Source: Candidatus Omnitrophota bacterium | GTDB taxonomy: Bacteria > Verrucomicrobiota > Verrucomicrobiia > Limisphaerales > UBA1319 | DNA: 14,084 nt | Reading direction: 5' to 3' | Assembly (NCBI GenBank): GCA_023473405.1 | Contig: JAMCZD010000507.1 | Coordinates: 1 to 14,084, forward strand | Part shown: positions 6,478 through 13,970 of the stretch, one piece after another | How the letters are laid out: the number at the start of each line of letters is the position of its first letter | Position numbering within the stretch: position 1 is the stretch's first letter | Made by a program: the position numbers and the translations under genes | The notes under the pieces: generated by a model | Seen by the model: only the letters and a program-made list of their open reading frames with translations | Database searches by the model: none | What the model was told of the DNA's origin: nothing

Positions 6478-7461
6478 ATGACGCGGATACATTCATCCAT
6501 CCTGGCGCACGGCAATCGGATGAATCGGCGCTTGGTCCTTTCCGTCCCGTTGCCGGCCATGGAGTCCGCCGGTCTCGGCGCGGACGGGATTGCCGCGCGG
6601 CTAGAACAATCGGTGAAGGTTCGCGGGCGTGTCTATCGTCGAAGGCTGCAACGTTGTCAAAAGGGCTTCTCGACGGACTCGGTCCACGACCTGCGGATAG
6701 CGTTGCGCCGGTTAATCGCCGCGCTGACGGTGCTGAATGCGATTGTTCCGGTCACCAGGCTCAACCAGGCCAAGCAGTGGTTGAAGAAACAATTGAAGGA
6801 CCTCAGCCAGCTCCGTGACGCCCAGATCCAACTTCAGTATGTCCGGGGATTGGAGGCGGATCATCGGGAATTGCGTCCCTTCCTGGCCCATTTGACGCAA
6901 CAAGAATCGAGCCTGGTCCGGGAGGCCGAAAAGCGGGTTTGCCGGATTAAGCCCGCCCGGACGATGAAACGGATCAAAGCCGGCCGGCGCCGTTTCCGCC
7001 GCGATTTCGTGGCTGGAGCGGACTCGGCTAATCCCGCAAGGCCATTGCGCGAGTTGGTGGTTTCCGCCTATGCCGGGGTGCGGCGTTGTCGTTGCATGGT
7101 CGAAGCGGATGCACCCAAGACCCTCCACCGGCTGCGTGTTGCCCTCAAGAAATTCCGTTACATGTCCGAGGCGCTGCAGCCGGTGCTTCCGGAAATCACA
7201 GCGGCTCAGCTCAAATCCATGCAACGGTTCCAAATGAGTCTCGGCTGGATTCAAGACCTCCGCGTCCTGCTGGACAACCTGCGCGCATTCGTTCGGCGGG
7301 GTTCGAGGCGCGACGCCGCATTGCTCCGCCCCATCCGCCAGTTGCTCCGCCGGCGGCTCCGGTCTCGGGTTAACGGACTTTTGAACTCCGCGGACCGGAC
7401 AATTGCGGCCTGGGCGCCGCCGTCCGTTTCCACCCTTGTGAACCCGGCTCGGGGGGGATAA
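6478..7461 (+). CDS. CHAD-domain protein
   Basis: This is a 327-residue, very basic, all-helical CHAD protein with no signal peptide. CHAD domains bind inorganic polyphosphate through conserved histidines and many Lys/Arg side chains. Two halves of the internal repeat can be seen. The first has SVHDLRIALRRL with H70 and then LSQLRDAQIQL at 109-119. The second has TLHRLRVALKKFRYMSE with H217 and then LGWIQDLRVL at 255-264. Both halves keep the His-x2-Arg helix and the later Asp. No CYTH or Nudix domain is fused. The start is uncertain: ATG 6478 gives the longest form, but neither it nor ATG 6520 (residue 15) has a good ribosome site. sixA follows after 19 bp and is surely in the same operon, suggesting a shared role in polyphosphate or phosphate signalling. 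Confidence 0.9.
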   Translation: MTRIHSSILAHGNRMNRRLVLSVPLPAMESAGLGADGIAARLEQSVKVRGRVYRRRLQRCQKGFSTDSVHDLRIALRRLIAALTVLNAIVPVTRLNQAKQWLKKQLKDLSQLRDAQIQLQYVRGLEADHRELRPFLAHLTQQESSLVREAEKRVCRIKPARTMKRIKAGRRRFRRDFVAGADSANPARPLRELVVSAYAGVRRCRCMVEADAPKTLHRLRVALKKFRYMSEALQPVLPEITAAQLKSMQRFQMSLGWIQDLRVLLDNLRAFVRRGSRRDAALLRPIRQLLRRRLRSRVNGLLNSADRTIAAWAPPSVSTLVNPARGG

Positions 7462-7480
7462 TTTTTTATTGGTATAAGTT

Positions 7481-7984
7481 ATGGAGATTTATTTCTTAAG
7501 ACATGCCGAGGCGGTCCAACGCGGATCGCCGGACTATCCCGAGGATAGCGGACGGCCTTTGAACCCGGAAGGCGAGAAACGCATGTATCGAGTGGCGAAG
7601 GGGATGCGGAAGCTGGGGTTATCCTTTGATTTGATCCTTTCGAGCCCGTTTGTGCGTGCCCAGCGAACGGCGGAGATTGCCGCCGAGATTCTCAAGCTCA
7701 AAACCCGGCTCGAATTCACGGCGCACCTGGAGGTCAATGGCAGCCCGGAAAAGCTGATTGCCGAAATCAACCGCAACCATCAGGACGCAAAAAGCATCCT
7801 GCTGGTTGGACACGAGCCTTATCTGAGCAGCCTCGTTTCCCGGTTGCTCACGGGTGACTCGAACCTCGCCTTGAACTTCAAGAAGGCGGGCCTGGCCAAG
7901 TTGGCAACCGACACGCTTCAATTCGACCGTTGCGCGGTCTTGGATTGGTTCATGACGCCGCGGCAACTTGAGAGGGTGAGTTAG
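7481..7984 (+). CDS. sixA: SixA-type phosphohistidine phosphatase
   Basis: This is a 167-residue member of the histidine phosphatase superfamily, the size of the small cytoplasmic SixA group. The catalytic RHG-like motif is LRHAEA, with R7 and the nucleophile H8. SSPFVRAQRTAE supplies the conserved R59, and the second histidine is H111 in LLVGHEPYLSSL. All core residues are present, so the enzyme should be active. In E. coli, SixA removes phosphate from the histidine of phosphotransfer proteins. Relatives next to CHAD genes may act in another phosphate pathway. ATG 7481 follows the CHAD stop by 19 bp with only a weak ribosome site. Its 3' end overlaps the convergent glycosylase gene by 35 bp. 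Confidence 0.9.
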   Translation: MEIYFLRHAEAVQRGSPDYPEDSGRPLNPEGEKRMYRVAKGMRKLGLSFDLILSSPFVRAQRTAEIAAEILKLKTRLEFTAHLEVNGSPEKLIAEINRNHQDAKSILLVGHEPYLSSLVSRLLTGDSNLALNFKKAGLAKLATDTLQFDRCAVLDWFMTPRQLERVS

Positions 7985-8675
7985 GGCGTGTTTCAGGGCA
8001 CGCTTGGGGCAACAACGGCTTGAGCGGGCAATGTTCGCACCGGGGCTTTCCGGCGCGGCAGAATTCCTTGCCCACGCGCACCAATTGGGCGTGGTAGTCC
8101 TGCCAATAATCCAATCGTTCAGCGGACGGCTTCTCGTCGAGAGCCGCCATGCAAACCGACTGCAGCTCGCCGTAACTGGCCTCGGGTCCGCACCATTCGT
8201 GCCTTTGGAAGATCCGCCGGGTATAGGCGTCGATGACGAAACTGGTATGGCCGCCCGCGTATAACAACATGCTGTCGGCTGTCTCCGGTCCTATGCCCTT
8301 GATCTCCAGCAATCGCCGGCGCACTGCCGGTGTCTCTCCCTGGAACATCCGATCGAGGCTGCCGTCGAACTCCTCGACCAGCACTCGGAGGAAGCTCCTC
8401 AGCCGCCGGGACTTGACATTGAAATAGCCGGCCGGCCGAATGAGCTCAGCCAATTGGCTTTCCGGCAGGGCGAACAGTTTCCTGGGGTCCATCAATTGTT
8501 CCCGCTTGAGGTTTTGAATGGCCCGCTCGACATTGCCCCAATTCGTGTTCTGGGTCAGAATAGCTCCCACGCAAACCTCGAATGGCGTCTCGCCCGGCCA
8601 CCAGTTTTGATGGCCAAAACGGCGGCGCATCAAGCGATAGGCCATTTGCAGCGAGTCCCGGGGCGCATTAGCCAT
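7950..8675 (-). CDS. HhH-GPD DNA glycosylase, MagIII-like (endonuclease III-related)
   Basis: This is a 241-residue helix-hairpin-helix base-excision glycosylase. ILTQNTNWGNVE (39-50) and the hairpin IKGIGPETADSMLLYA (125-140) are close to the EndoIII-related group that includes H. pylori MagIII, a 3-methyladenine glycosylase. The catalytic aspartate is D149 (FVIDAYTRRI). At the position of EndoIII Lys120 (GVGRKTA) there is E131 (GIGPETA), so it should be monofunctional, without EndoIII-type beta-lyase chemistry. C-terminal cysteines C206, C213, C216 and C226 suggest a [4Fe-4S] cluster, but the last spacing is nine residues rather than EndoIII's five. ATG 8675 overlaps the xseA stop by 8 bp. 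The substrate (3-methyladenine or other alkylated purine) is inferred from the family. Confidence 0.85.
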   Translation of the reverse strand: MANAPRDSLQMAYRLMRRRFGHQNWWPGETPFEVCVGAILTQNTNWGNVERAIQNLKREQLMDPRKLFALPESQLAELIRPAGYFNVKSRRLRSFLRVLVEEFDGSLDRMFQGETPAVRRRLLEIKGIGPETADSMLLYAGGHTSFVIDAYTRRIFQRHEWCGPEASYGELQSVCMAALDEKPSAERLDYWQDYHAQLVRVGKEFCRAGKPRCEHCPLKPLLPQACPETRPNSPSQVAAAS

Positions 8676-10071
8676 CGGCCGTGCTCCGGAATTCGCCGTC
8701 CGCCAAGCGGGTCTTCAACTTCTGGCCGGCACCAACCTCGCCGGCTGTGCGCAAAATTCTGCCGGTGGCTGCGTCCATGGTTATGGAATAACCGCGCATC
8801 AGCACCTGGACGGGCGACAGCAGCCGGAGACAATCCTCGGCTTTGGCGTGGCGATTTCGCAGCTCGCCGAGCCGGGCTTGGGTGCGCTCGAGCAGCCGGA
8901 GCTCGAGGTCGGAAACCACCTGGCGGCGGCGGAGCAGCACCTGGGTGGGGCGGGTTCGCAGCAACCGTTGCCAAAGCGATTGCCATTCAGTCTTGACTTC
9001 GCGCAACCGGTAAACCACTCGCCGGCCCAGCGTGACTTCGAGATCGTCCAGTCGCTGCAACAGTTCATTAAGCCGCCGGCGCGGATGGACTCGGGCCAGT
9101 CTATGCGCCAGCTGCTGGCAGGCGTCCTGGCTGCGTTCCCATCGTTGCCGAACCAATTGGCGCAAGCGGCGGCGCGCCTCGATCACGGTCTGGTGGCTCG
9201 CAAAGGCGCTTTCGGTCAGTATCTCGGCGGCGGCGCTCGGCGTTGCCGCGCGGAAATCAGCCACAAAATCGCTGATGGTAAAATCGATTTCGTGCCCGAC
9301 CGCCGACATGACCGGCAGTGCGGAACTAAAAATGGCCCGAGCCACTACCTCCTCGTTGAATGCCCACAAGTCTTCGAGGCTGCCACCCCCACGGGTAATC
9401 AGGATCAAGTCCAAGTGGCGAGGCGTTTCCGGACCCAGGGCGGCTCCGGCTTCAACTCGAGCTTCGGCGCCGCCGCCGGCCGGCCATTCGTTCAGCAACC
9501 GGATGGCCGCCGCGATCTCCTCCGCCGCTCCCAAGCCTTGTACGCGGCACGGAGCAAGCACCAACTCGAGGCTGGGGTTTCTCCGTTGAATCACATGCAG
9601 GATGTCGCGTATGGCGGCGCCAGTGGGCGAGGTGACCAGCCCGATCCGTTGCGGGAAACGGGGCAGCGGGCGTTTTCGTTCCGTGGCAAACAGGCCTTCG
9701 GCTTCGAGTTTTCGTTTGAGCCGGTCGAAGGCCAACTGGAGCGCCCCTAAACCTTGGAGCTCGACCTGCCGTGCCACCAGTTGATACTGGCCGCGCGGCT
9801 CATAAACCGTAAGGTCGCCCTGGACAACCACCTTCTGGCCGTCCTGCAAGAGTTTCCGTTGTTCGATGGCTTCGCCGCGAAACAGGACGCAGTTCAGTTG
9901 CGCGCCGGCGTCTTTCAAAGTGAAATAGATATGGCCCGAGCTTTGCAGGCGCAAATTGCTGACTTCACCGGTGACCCAAACCGTGCCGATCTGGCCTTCC
10001 AATGTTCGCCGAACCTTGGCGGTCAGTTCGGTAACCGTTAACACTTTGCGCGTGGGCTGGCTCGGAAACAA
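8668..10071 (-). CDS. xseA: exodeoxyribonuclease VII large subunit
   Basis: This is the large subunit of exonuclease VII, which degrades single-stranded DNA from either end to oligonucleotides. It has 467 residues against about 456 in E. coli. The N-terminal OB fold (about 10-105) includes WVTGEVSNLRLQSSGHIYFT. The nuclease domain has GLVTSPTGAAIRDILHVI, then ITRGGGSLEDLWAFNEE and SAVGHEIDFTISDFVADFRA, all typical. A long charged coiled-coil region follows, and RGYSI is near the C-terminus. The frame begins with TTG at 10071, preceded by TTTGGGG as a ribosome site. GTG 10044 (VLTVTEL) is the alternative. It overlaps ymdB by 34 bp and the glycosylase by 8 bp. No xseB small-subunit gene is adjacent, so that must be encoded elsewhere. 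Confidence 0.95.
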   Translation of the reverse strand: MFPSQPTRKVLTVTELTAKVRRTLEGQIGTVWVTGEVSNLRLQSSGHIYFTLKDAGAQLNCVLFRGEAIEQRKLLQDGQKVVVQGDLTVYEPRGQYQLVARQVELQGLGALQLAFDRLKRKLEAEGLFATERKRPLPRFPQRIGLVTSPTGAAIRDILHVIQRRNPSLELVLAPCRVQGLGAAEEIAAAIRLLNEWPAGGGAEARVEAGAALGPETPRHLDLILITRGGGSLEDLWAFNEEVVARAIFSSALPVMSAVGHEIDFTISDFVADFRAATPSAAAEILTESAFASHQTVIEARRRLRQLVRQRWERSQDACQQLAHRLARVHPRRRLNELLQRLDDLEVTLGRRVVYRLREVKTEWQSLWQRLLRTRPTQVLLRRRQVVSDLELRLLERTQARLGELRNRHAKAEDCLRLLSPVQVLMRGYSITMDAATGRILRTAGEVGAGQKLKTRLADGEFRSTADG

Positions 10072-10901
10072 TTCCCCAAAGTCCCATTGCGATTTTGTTG
10101 CTGATTTCGTTCGACCTCAATCGGCAGCGGCGCCGAGAGGCGCAGGATGCTCCTGGCGCGTCCCGTCTGATCGTCAATATCAATCAAGGCGCCATTCAAC
10201 CGGACATTGCCCTTGGCCACCTTGAAGCGTTGGGGCAATTGAGTGACGAAACGCTGGATGACCGGCTCGATCTCACGTCCCAATACACTCTCCTGCGCCC
10301 CCGTAAAACCGGCGTCGCAGAGGAAAGCCGTCCCGCCGGGAAAGATTTGTTCATCGGCGGTCTGGACGTGGGTGTGAGTGCCGATCACGGCGCTGACCTG
10401 GCCATCGAGGAAGCGGGCCAGGGCGATCTTCTCGGAAGTGGCTTCGGCGTGGAAGTCCACCAGGAGAATCCGCGTCTTTTCCCGGAGCCGCTTGATCTCC
10501 GCCTGGGCGCAGGCAAATGGGCACTCGAGACTGGCCATGAAAACCCGCCCCTGGAGATTCACCACACCGGCGGCCGGGGCATCAGGGAGCGGGATCAAGA
10601 TGCTGCCGTGCCCGATCGCTCCCGGCGGATAATTCAACGGGCGCAGCAGCCGCGGGTTGTCCGGGAGATACTGCACAATTTCCTTTTGATCCCATATGTG
10701 ATCCCCGGTGGTGATGACGTCCACTCCGGCGCCAAACATCTCCGCGGCGGTGTCGCCGGTTATGCCCGCGCCGCCGGCGGCATTCTCACCATTAGCCACC
10801 ACCAGGTGGACTTCGTGCTGCTGCCGCAGACGCGGCACCAGTTGTTTGATAGCGCGACGCCCCGGTTCGCCCACCACGTCGCCAATGAACAAGACTCTCA
10901 C
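10038..10901 (-). CDS. ymdB: YmdB-family metallophosphoesterase (cyclic-nucleotide phosphodiesterase)
   Basis: This is a dimetal phosphoesterase of the YmdB/TIGR00282 family. B. subtilis YmdB hydrolyses cyclic nucleotides and affects biofilm choice. It has 287 residues, about 25 more than usual. All metal motifs are present: FIGDVVG (D8), ANGENAAGG (N37, E39), TTGDHIWD (D67, H68), LLVDFHAEATSEK (H151) and GTHTHVQTAD (H176, H178). The extra C-terminus (after about residue 260, rich in Asn/Gln/Arg) lies over the start of xseA. The start is GTG at 10901, since no in-frame ATG precedes the FIGDVVG strand. It shares GTGA (10898-10901) with the stop of the small lipoprotein gene, which supports both calls. 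It is cytoplasmic, with no signal peptide. Confidence 0.93.
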   Translation of the reverse strand: MRVLFIGDVVGEPGRRAIKQLVPRLRQQHEVHLVVANGENAAGGAGITGDTAAEMFGAGVDVITTGDHIWDQKEIVQYLPDNPRLLRPLNYPPGAIGHGSILIPLPDAPAAGVVNLQGRVFMASLECPFACAQAEIKRLREKTRILLVDFHAEATSEKIALARFLDGQVSAVIGTHTHVQTADEQIFPGGTAFLCDAGFTGAQESVLGREIEPVIQRFVTQLPQRFKVAKGNVRLNGALIDIDDQTGRARSILRLSAPLPIEVERNQQQNRNGTLGNCFRASPRAKC

Positions 10902-11014
10902 TTTGTTGGCACCCAGCCTTTGCCCGGGATGAATTCACGACTGCCCGAATCTGACTTGCAGCCGAGGACAACTAAAACCATCGCCAGTAAAAGCAACATA
11001 CACAGTTTTGTCAT
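10898..11014 (-). CDS. small lipoprotein, 38 residues
   Basis: This short gene was found by reading the gap upstream of ymdB. It starts at ATG 11014 (MTKLCMLLLLAMVLVVLGC) and ends in TGA at 10898-10900. Residues 5-18 are hydrophobic, and VLGC at 16-19 is a good lipobox, so signal peptidase II would cut before C19. The mature peptide is only 20 residues (CKSDSGSREFIPGKGWVPTK). Asp is not at +2, so outer-membrane sorting would be expected under E. coli rules. The stop shares four bases with the GTG start of ymdB, the hallmark of translational coupling. No ribosome site is obvious. The function is unknown. The complete signal, lipobox, charged tail and 4-bp overlap together make chance unlikely. 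Confidence 0.65.
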   Translation of the reverse strand: MTKLCMLLLLAMVLVVLGCKSDSGSREFIPGKGWVPTK

Positions 11015-11076
11015 GGCAAAATCATGAGGTTAATTCTATCTTTTAGCAAGTTAGACAAGAATGACCATTGGCGGCC

Positions 11077-11637
11077 ATGGAAAAGCAATTTGATTCACTC
11101 AAAGGACAATTGTTGCTGGATGGCGGCAAGCTGCGCGGTTCCTTCTTCAACCGCACTGTGGTGTTGATCTGCCAACACGACGACGAAGGCGCCTTCGGTC
11201 TCGTCATCAACCGCCCGAGCGGCAACAAGGTTGGCGAGATGATCGTCGCCAATCTTCCTGATCGCCTCAAGGAGCACCCGCTTTATGTCGGTGGCCCCGT
11301 CCAGCCGGCAGCGTTGAGTTTCCTGCACTCGGATACTTACCTGCCCCAGGCCAATGTCTTTCCCAACCTCAACCTGAGCCATTCCATAGACGAGTTGGTC
11401 GAGCTGGGAGAATCATTTTCTGCCACCCAACGGATGCGGATTTTTGCCGGTTATGCCGGCTGGAGCCCCGGCCAACTCGAAGACGAGATGCGCCGCGGCG
11501 CCTGGCTCACCCACCCGGCCAACATCGAACTGGTCTTCCAGCGTGAACCAGCGCAGCTTTGGACGGATATCCTGCGAAACAAAGGCTGGCAATATCGATT
11601 GCTGGCTGAGTCCCCGGAAGATTTATCCGCAAACTGA
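11077..11637 (+). CDS. yqgE: YqgE/AlgH-family protein (UPF0301)
   Basis: This is a 186-residue cytoplasmic protein of the YqgE/AlgH family (DUF179), whose biochemical role is unsettled. AlgH was named from an alginate-regulation locus, and in many bacteria the gene lies beside yqgF. Family features are FDSLKGQLLLDGG at the start, then GSFFNRTVVLICQHDDEGAF, followed by GLVINRP and YVGGPVQPAALSFLHS. Near the end are GYAGWSPGQLEDEM and GAWL. ATG 11077 is chosen, as it begins the conserved N-terminus. TTG 11068 would add three residues. No yqgF is adjacent. The gene is divergent from the lipoprotein-ymdB operon. TTGTCA at 11008-11013 may be a -35 element, but the matching -10 is poor. Confidence 0.92.
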   Translation: MEKQFDSLKGQLLLDGGKLRGSFFNRTVVLICQHDDEGAFGLVINRPSGNKVGEMIVANLPDRLKEHPLYVGGPVQPAALSFLHSDTYLPQANVFPNLNLSHSIDELVELGESFSATQRMRIFAGYAGWSPGQLEDEMRRGAWLTHPANIELVFQREPAQLWTDILRNKGWQYRLLAESPEDLSAN

Positions 11638-11685
11638 CCGCCGCTTCCCCATCCCCAAACCCGCCGCAACGTCGCGCCCCGGCCA

Positions 11686-11700
11686 AACGCGAGGCGCGTT
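11686..11700. terminator. short GC hairpin between convergent yqgE and dinG
   Basis: AACGCG (11686-11691) and CGCGTT (11695-11700) form a perfect 6-bp inverted repeat around loop AGG. They lie at the end of dinG, touching its stop codon, in the 62-bp convergent gap. On the minus strand TTTGG follows, so the T-run is minimal. It may act as a weak bidirectional terminator. Confidence 0.3.
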
Positions 11701-13892
11701 CAGACCACCTCGAGCGGACATGGAGGCAGGGCGTTCAGGAACGATTGGCCGTATTTCTTCGCCAGAATCCGGCTGTCGAGAACCACGACGATCCCGGAGT
11801 CATTCTTGGTGCGGATGAGGCGGCCAACGCCCTGGCGAAATTTCAGAATGGCCTCCGGGAGGGAAAAATCGGCGAATGAATTGCCGCCAGCCGCTTCGAT
11901 ATGTTCAATTCGCGCCTCGATCAGCGGGTGGTCCGGAACGGCAAAGGGGAGGCGGGTGATGATCACATTCGACAAGGCCTCGCCCGGCACATCGACCCCC
12001 TGCCAAAAGCTGTCGGTCCCGAACAACACCGAGTTAAAGTCGGCTTTGAACTTCTCGAGCATCAAGGACCGCGGGGTGCCGGTCCCCTGCACGAGGCATT
12101 GGAGACCTTCCTCATGGAAAAACGGCTCCATCCGCCCGGCGACTTCGAGCATCAATTTGAAATTGGTGAACAGGACGAAGGCCTTGCCGTGGGTTTTCCT
12201 GACGAAGTGTTCGATCCAATGAATGAGCGCGTCGGCGTAACCGGCGTCTCGCGGATCGGGCATCTTGCCGGCCACGAACATCTTCATCTGGCGCAGGTAA
12301 TCGAAAGGCGAACCAACCTGCAACTTCTCGGCAGCCTCGGCCCCAACCCGGTGGGCGAAATAATCCAGGCCGCTTGCGCCTCGGGCGTCCGTCTTGTGCG
12401 GTTTCCGTTCGAGGGCGGGCGATTGCTCCTCGGAGCGATCCGGCGGTCCCTCGGGCCCGGGCGTGGACGGCGGTGAAGGCGCGTTGCGGGAACCGGAAGC
12501 GACCGCGAGCGTTGCGCTGGTCAGGACGATCGAGGTATCGGAGCCGAACAACAGGCGGCGCAGATAATCGGCGACCTGGACCGGAGCGGCATTCAAGGTG
12601 ATGCTCCGCCTGGCTTTGGCGCCCCGATCGACCCAGTAAACGTGGTCCTCGGCCATCTGGCCCAGAAACGTGGCCACCGCTTCCCGCAATTCCCCGAGCC
12701 GCCGATTACACTCCACCAGTTCCTCGCCGGTTTCCTTGTCTTCGCTCTGCTTGATAAGATTGCTCAGGCCCTCCCGCAACCGTTGTATGGGCAAGGTGAG
12801 CGTATCGCCTACAAGGTCGGGTTTGCGGATCCGCAATTCAGTCCAGCTCCTCGAGTTCGAAGACGGCTCCATCGAGCCGCGGCCGCGCGTTTTGGGCGTG
12901 GACTTGGCCAGCCGTTCACATTCCTCCTCGATGGCGGCAAAAAAGGCGTCGCTCTCGCTCAACAACTCGGCTACTCGGGCGATCATGGGCCCCTGGCGCA
13001 GTTGCGACAGCAAACCTTTTTCGGTCTTCGGGTTCCAGAGCCGCTGCAAGGAATAGCGCACCTGCCCGCTCGACACGCTCAAGCCAATGTGCTTGGCGGC
13101 CACATTTTCAAGCGTGTGCGCCTCGTCGAAGATGACAAAATCATTCTTGAACAGCACCCCGCCTTTTGCCGTTTCCCCCTCGAGCGCGGCCAGGTTCATG
13201 AAAAAGAGGGTGTGATTCAATACCAAAACGTCCGCGGACAGGATTTGGCTTCGGGCCTTCTGGAAAAAACAAATGCCGTGGTCCTTGGCGAAATCGGAGC
13301 TCGGCCCGCATAGCTTGGGCGAACATAATCCGCGCTCCGAACAGACCTGGGCCCATACCTTCGGGTCCGGCTCGAGCTCGAAATCGGACAGGCTGCCGTC
13401 GGACGTGGTTTTCGACCATTCGTAAATCCGGTGCAACTCCTCAATCTCCGGCGTGGTAAACATGCCGTCCGCCTGCTTCATCGCCCAAACCAGCCGGCGC
13501 CGGCACAGGTAATTCTGGCGGCCCTTCAACATGGTGAATTTAAAGGGAACCTGGAGGACTTGCGCCAGCATGGGCAGGTCCTTCTGGATGAGCTGTTCCT
13601 GCAGGTTGATCGTGTGGGTGCATATCACCGCCTTTTTCTTGTTCTTTACCGCGAACAGGATCGCCGGAACCAGATACGCCAAACTCTTCCCCACCCCCGT
13701 CCCCGCTTCCACCACCAAATGCCCCTTCCCCTCCAGGGCGCGCGCCACCGCCACCGCCATCTCCTGCTGCTGCGGACGATATTCAAAATTCTTCGCCCCG
13801 GAAAAAATCCCGGTTGGCGAAAAAATGCTGTGCACCTGCTCCTCGAGGGAAGCTCCGGAACCCGCCGGCTGCGATTCCACCACGCTAATCAT
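11700..13892 (-). CDS. dinG: DinG-family ATP-dependent DNA helicase (XPD-like, iron-sulfur)
   Basis: This is a 730-residue superfamily 2 helicase of the DinG/YoaA/XPD group, a 5'-3' DNA helicase that acts on repair and replication intermediates. Walker A is EAGTGVGKS at 62-70, and Walker B is VIFDEAH with DEAH at 256-259. C-terminal motif VI is FRQGVGRLIRT. Iron-sulfur ligands are probably C130 (GRQNYLC), C190, C195 and C208 (GICFFQKAR), with C184 extra. After LTSATLA (about residue 460) there is an insert of some 40 residues rich in Pro, Glu, Arg and Ser before GLDYFAHRVG. This is absent from the usual LTSATL-FDYF spacing. No N-terminal exonuclease domain is present. ATG 13892 is chosen over TTG 13907. 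A dyad and AT-rich patch lie upstream. Confidence 0.92.
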   Translation of the reverse strand: MISVVESQPAGSGASLEEQVHSIFSPTGIFSGAKNFEYRPQQQEMAVAVARALEGKGHLVVEAGTGVGKSLAYLVPAILFAVKNKKKAVICTHTINLQEQLIQKDLPMLAQVLQVPFKFTMLKGRQNYLCRRRLVWAMKQADGMFTTPEIEELHRIYEWSKTTSDGSLSDFELEPDPKVWAQVCSERGLCSPKLCGPSSDFAKDHGICFFQKARSQILSADVLVLNHTLFFMNLAALEGETAKGGVLFKNDFVIFDEAHTLENVAAKHIGLSVSSGQVRYSLQRLWNPKTEKGLLSQLRQGPMIARVAELLSESDAFFAAIEEECERLAKSTPKTRGRGSMEPSSNSRSWTELRIRKPDLVGDTLTLPIQRLREGLSNLIKQSEDKETGEELVECNRRLGELREAVATFLGQMAEDHVYWVDRGAKARRSITLNAAPVQVADYLRRLLFGSDTSIVLTSATLAVASGSRNAPSPPSTPGPEGPPDRSEEQSPALERKPHKTDARGASGLDYFAHRVGAEAAEKLQVGSPFDYLRQMKMFVAGKMPDPRDAGYADALIHWIEHFVRKTHGKAFVLFTNFKLMLEVAGRMEPFFHEEGLQCLVQGTGTPRSLMLEKFKADFNSVLFGTDSFWQGVDVPGEALSNVIITRLPFAVPDHPLIEARIEHIEAAGGNSFADFSLPEAILKFRQGVGRLIRTKNDSGIVVVLDSRILAKKYGQSFLNALPPCPLEVV

Positions 13893-13970
13893 CTTCTCTT
13901 CACGCAAGCTTAGTCTACCGCCCTGTCCGCAGCAAGACGCGAGACCGGAAATCTGAGAAGCCCAGCCTCA

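Noticed and set aside
8848..9750. 300-codon open frame on the plus strand
   Set aside because: It is antisense to xseA, which has full family motifs; this frame is only its shadow.
10095..11027. 310-codon open frame on the plus strand
   Set aside because: It lies wholly antisense to ymdB and the small lipoprotein gene, whose motifs are clear, and its own translation has no recognisable domain. It is a by-product of high GC.
12642..13313. 223-codon open frame on the plus strand
   Set aside because: It is antisense to dinG across the conserved iron-sulfur and DEAH regions.
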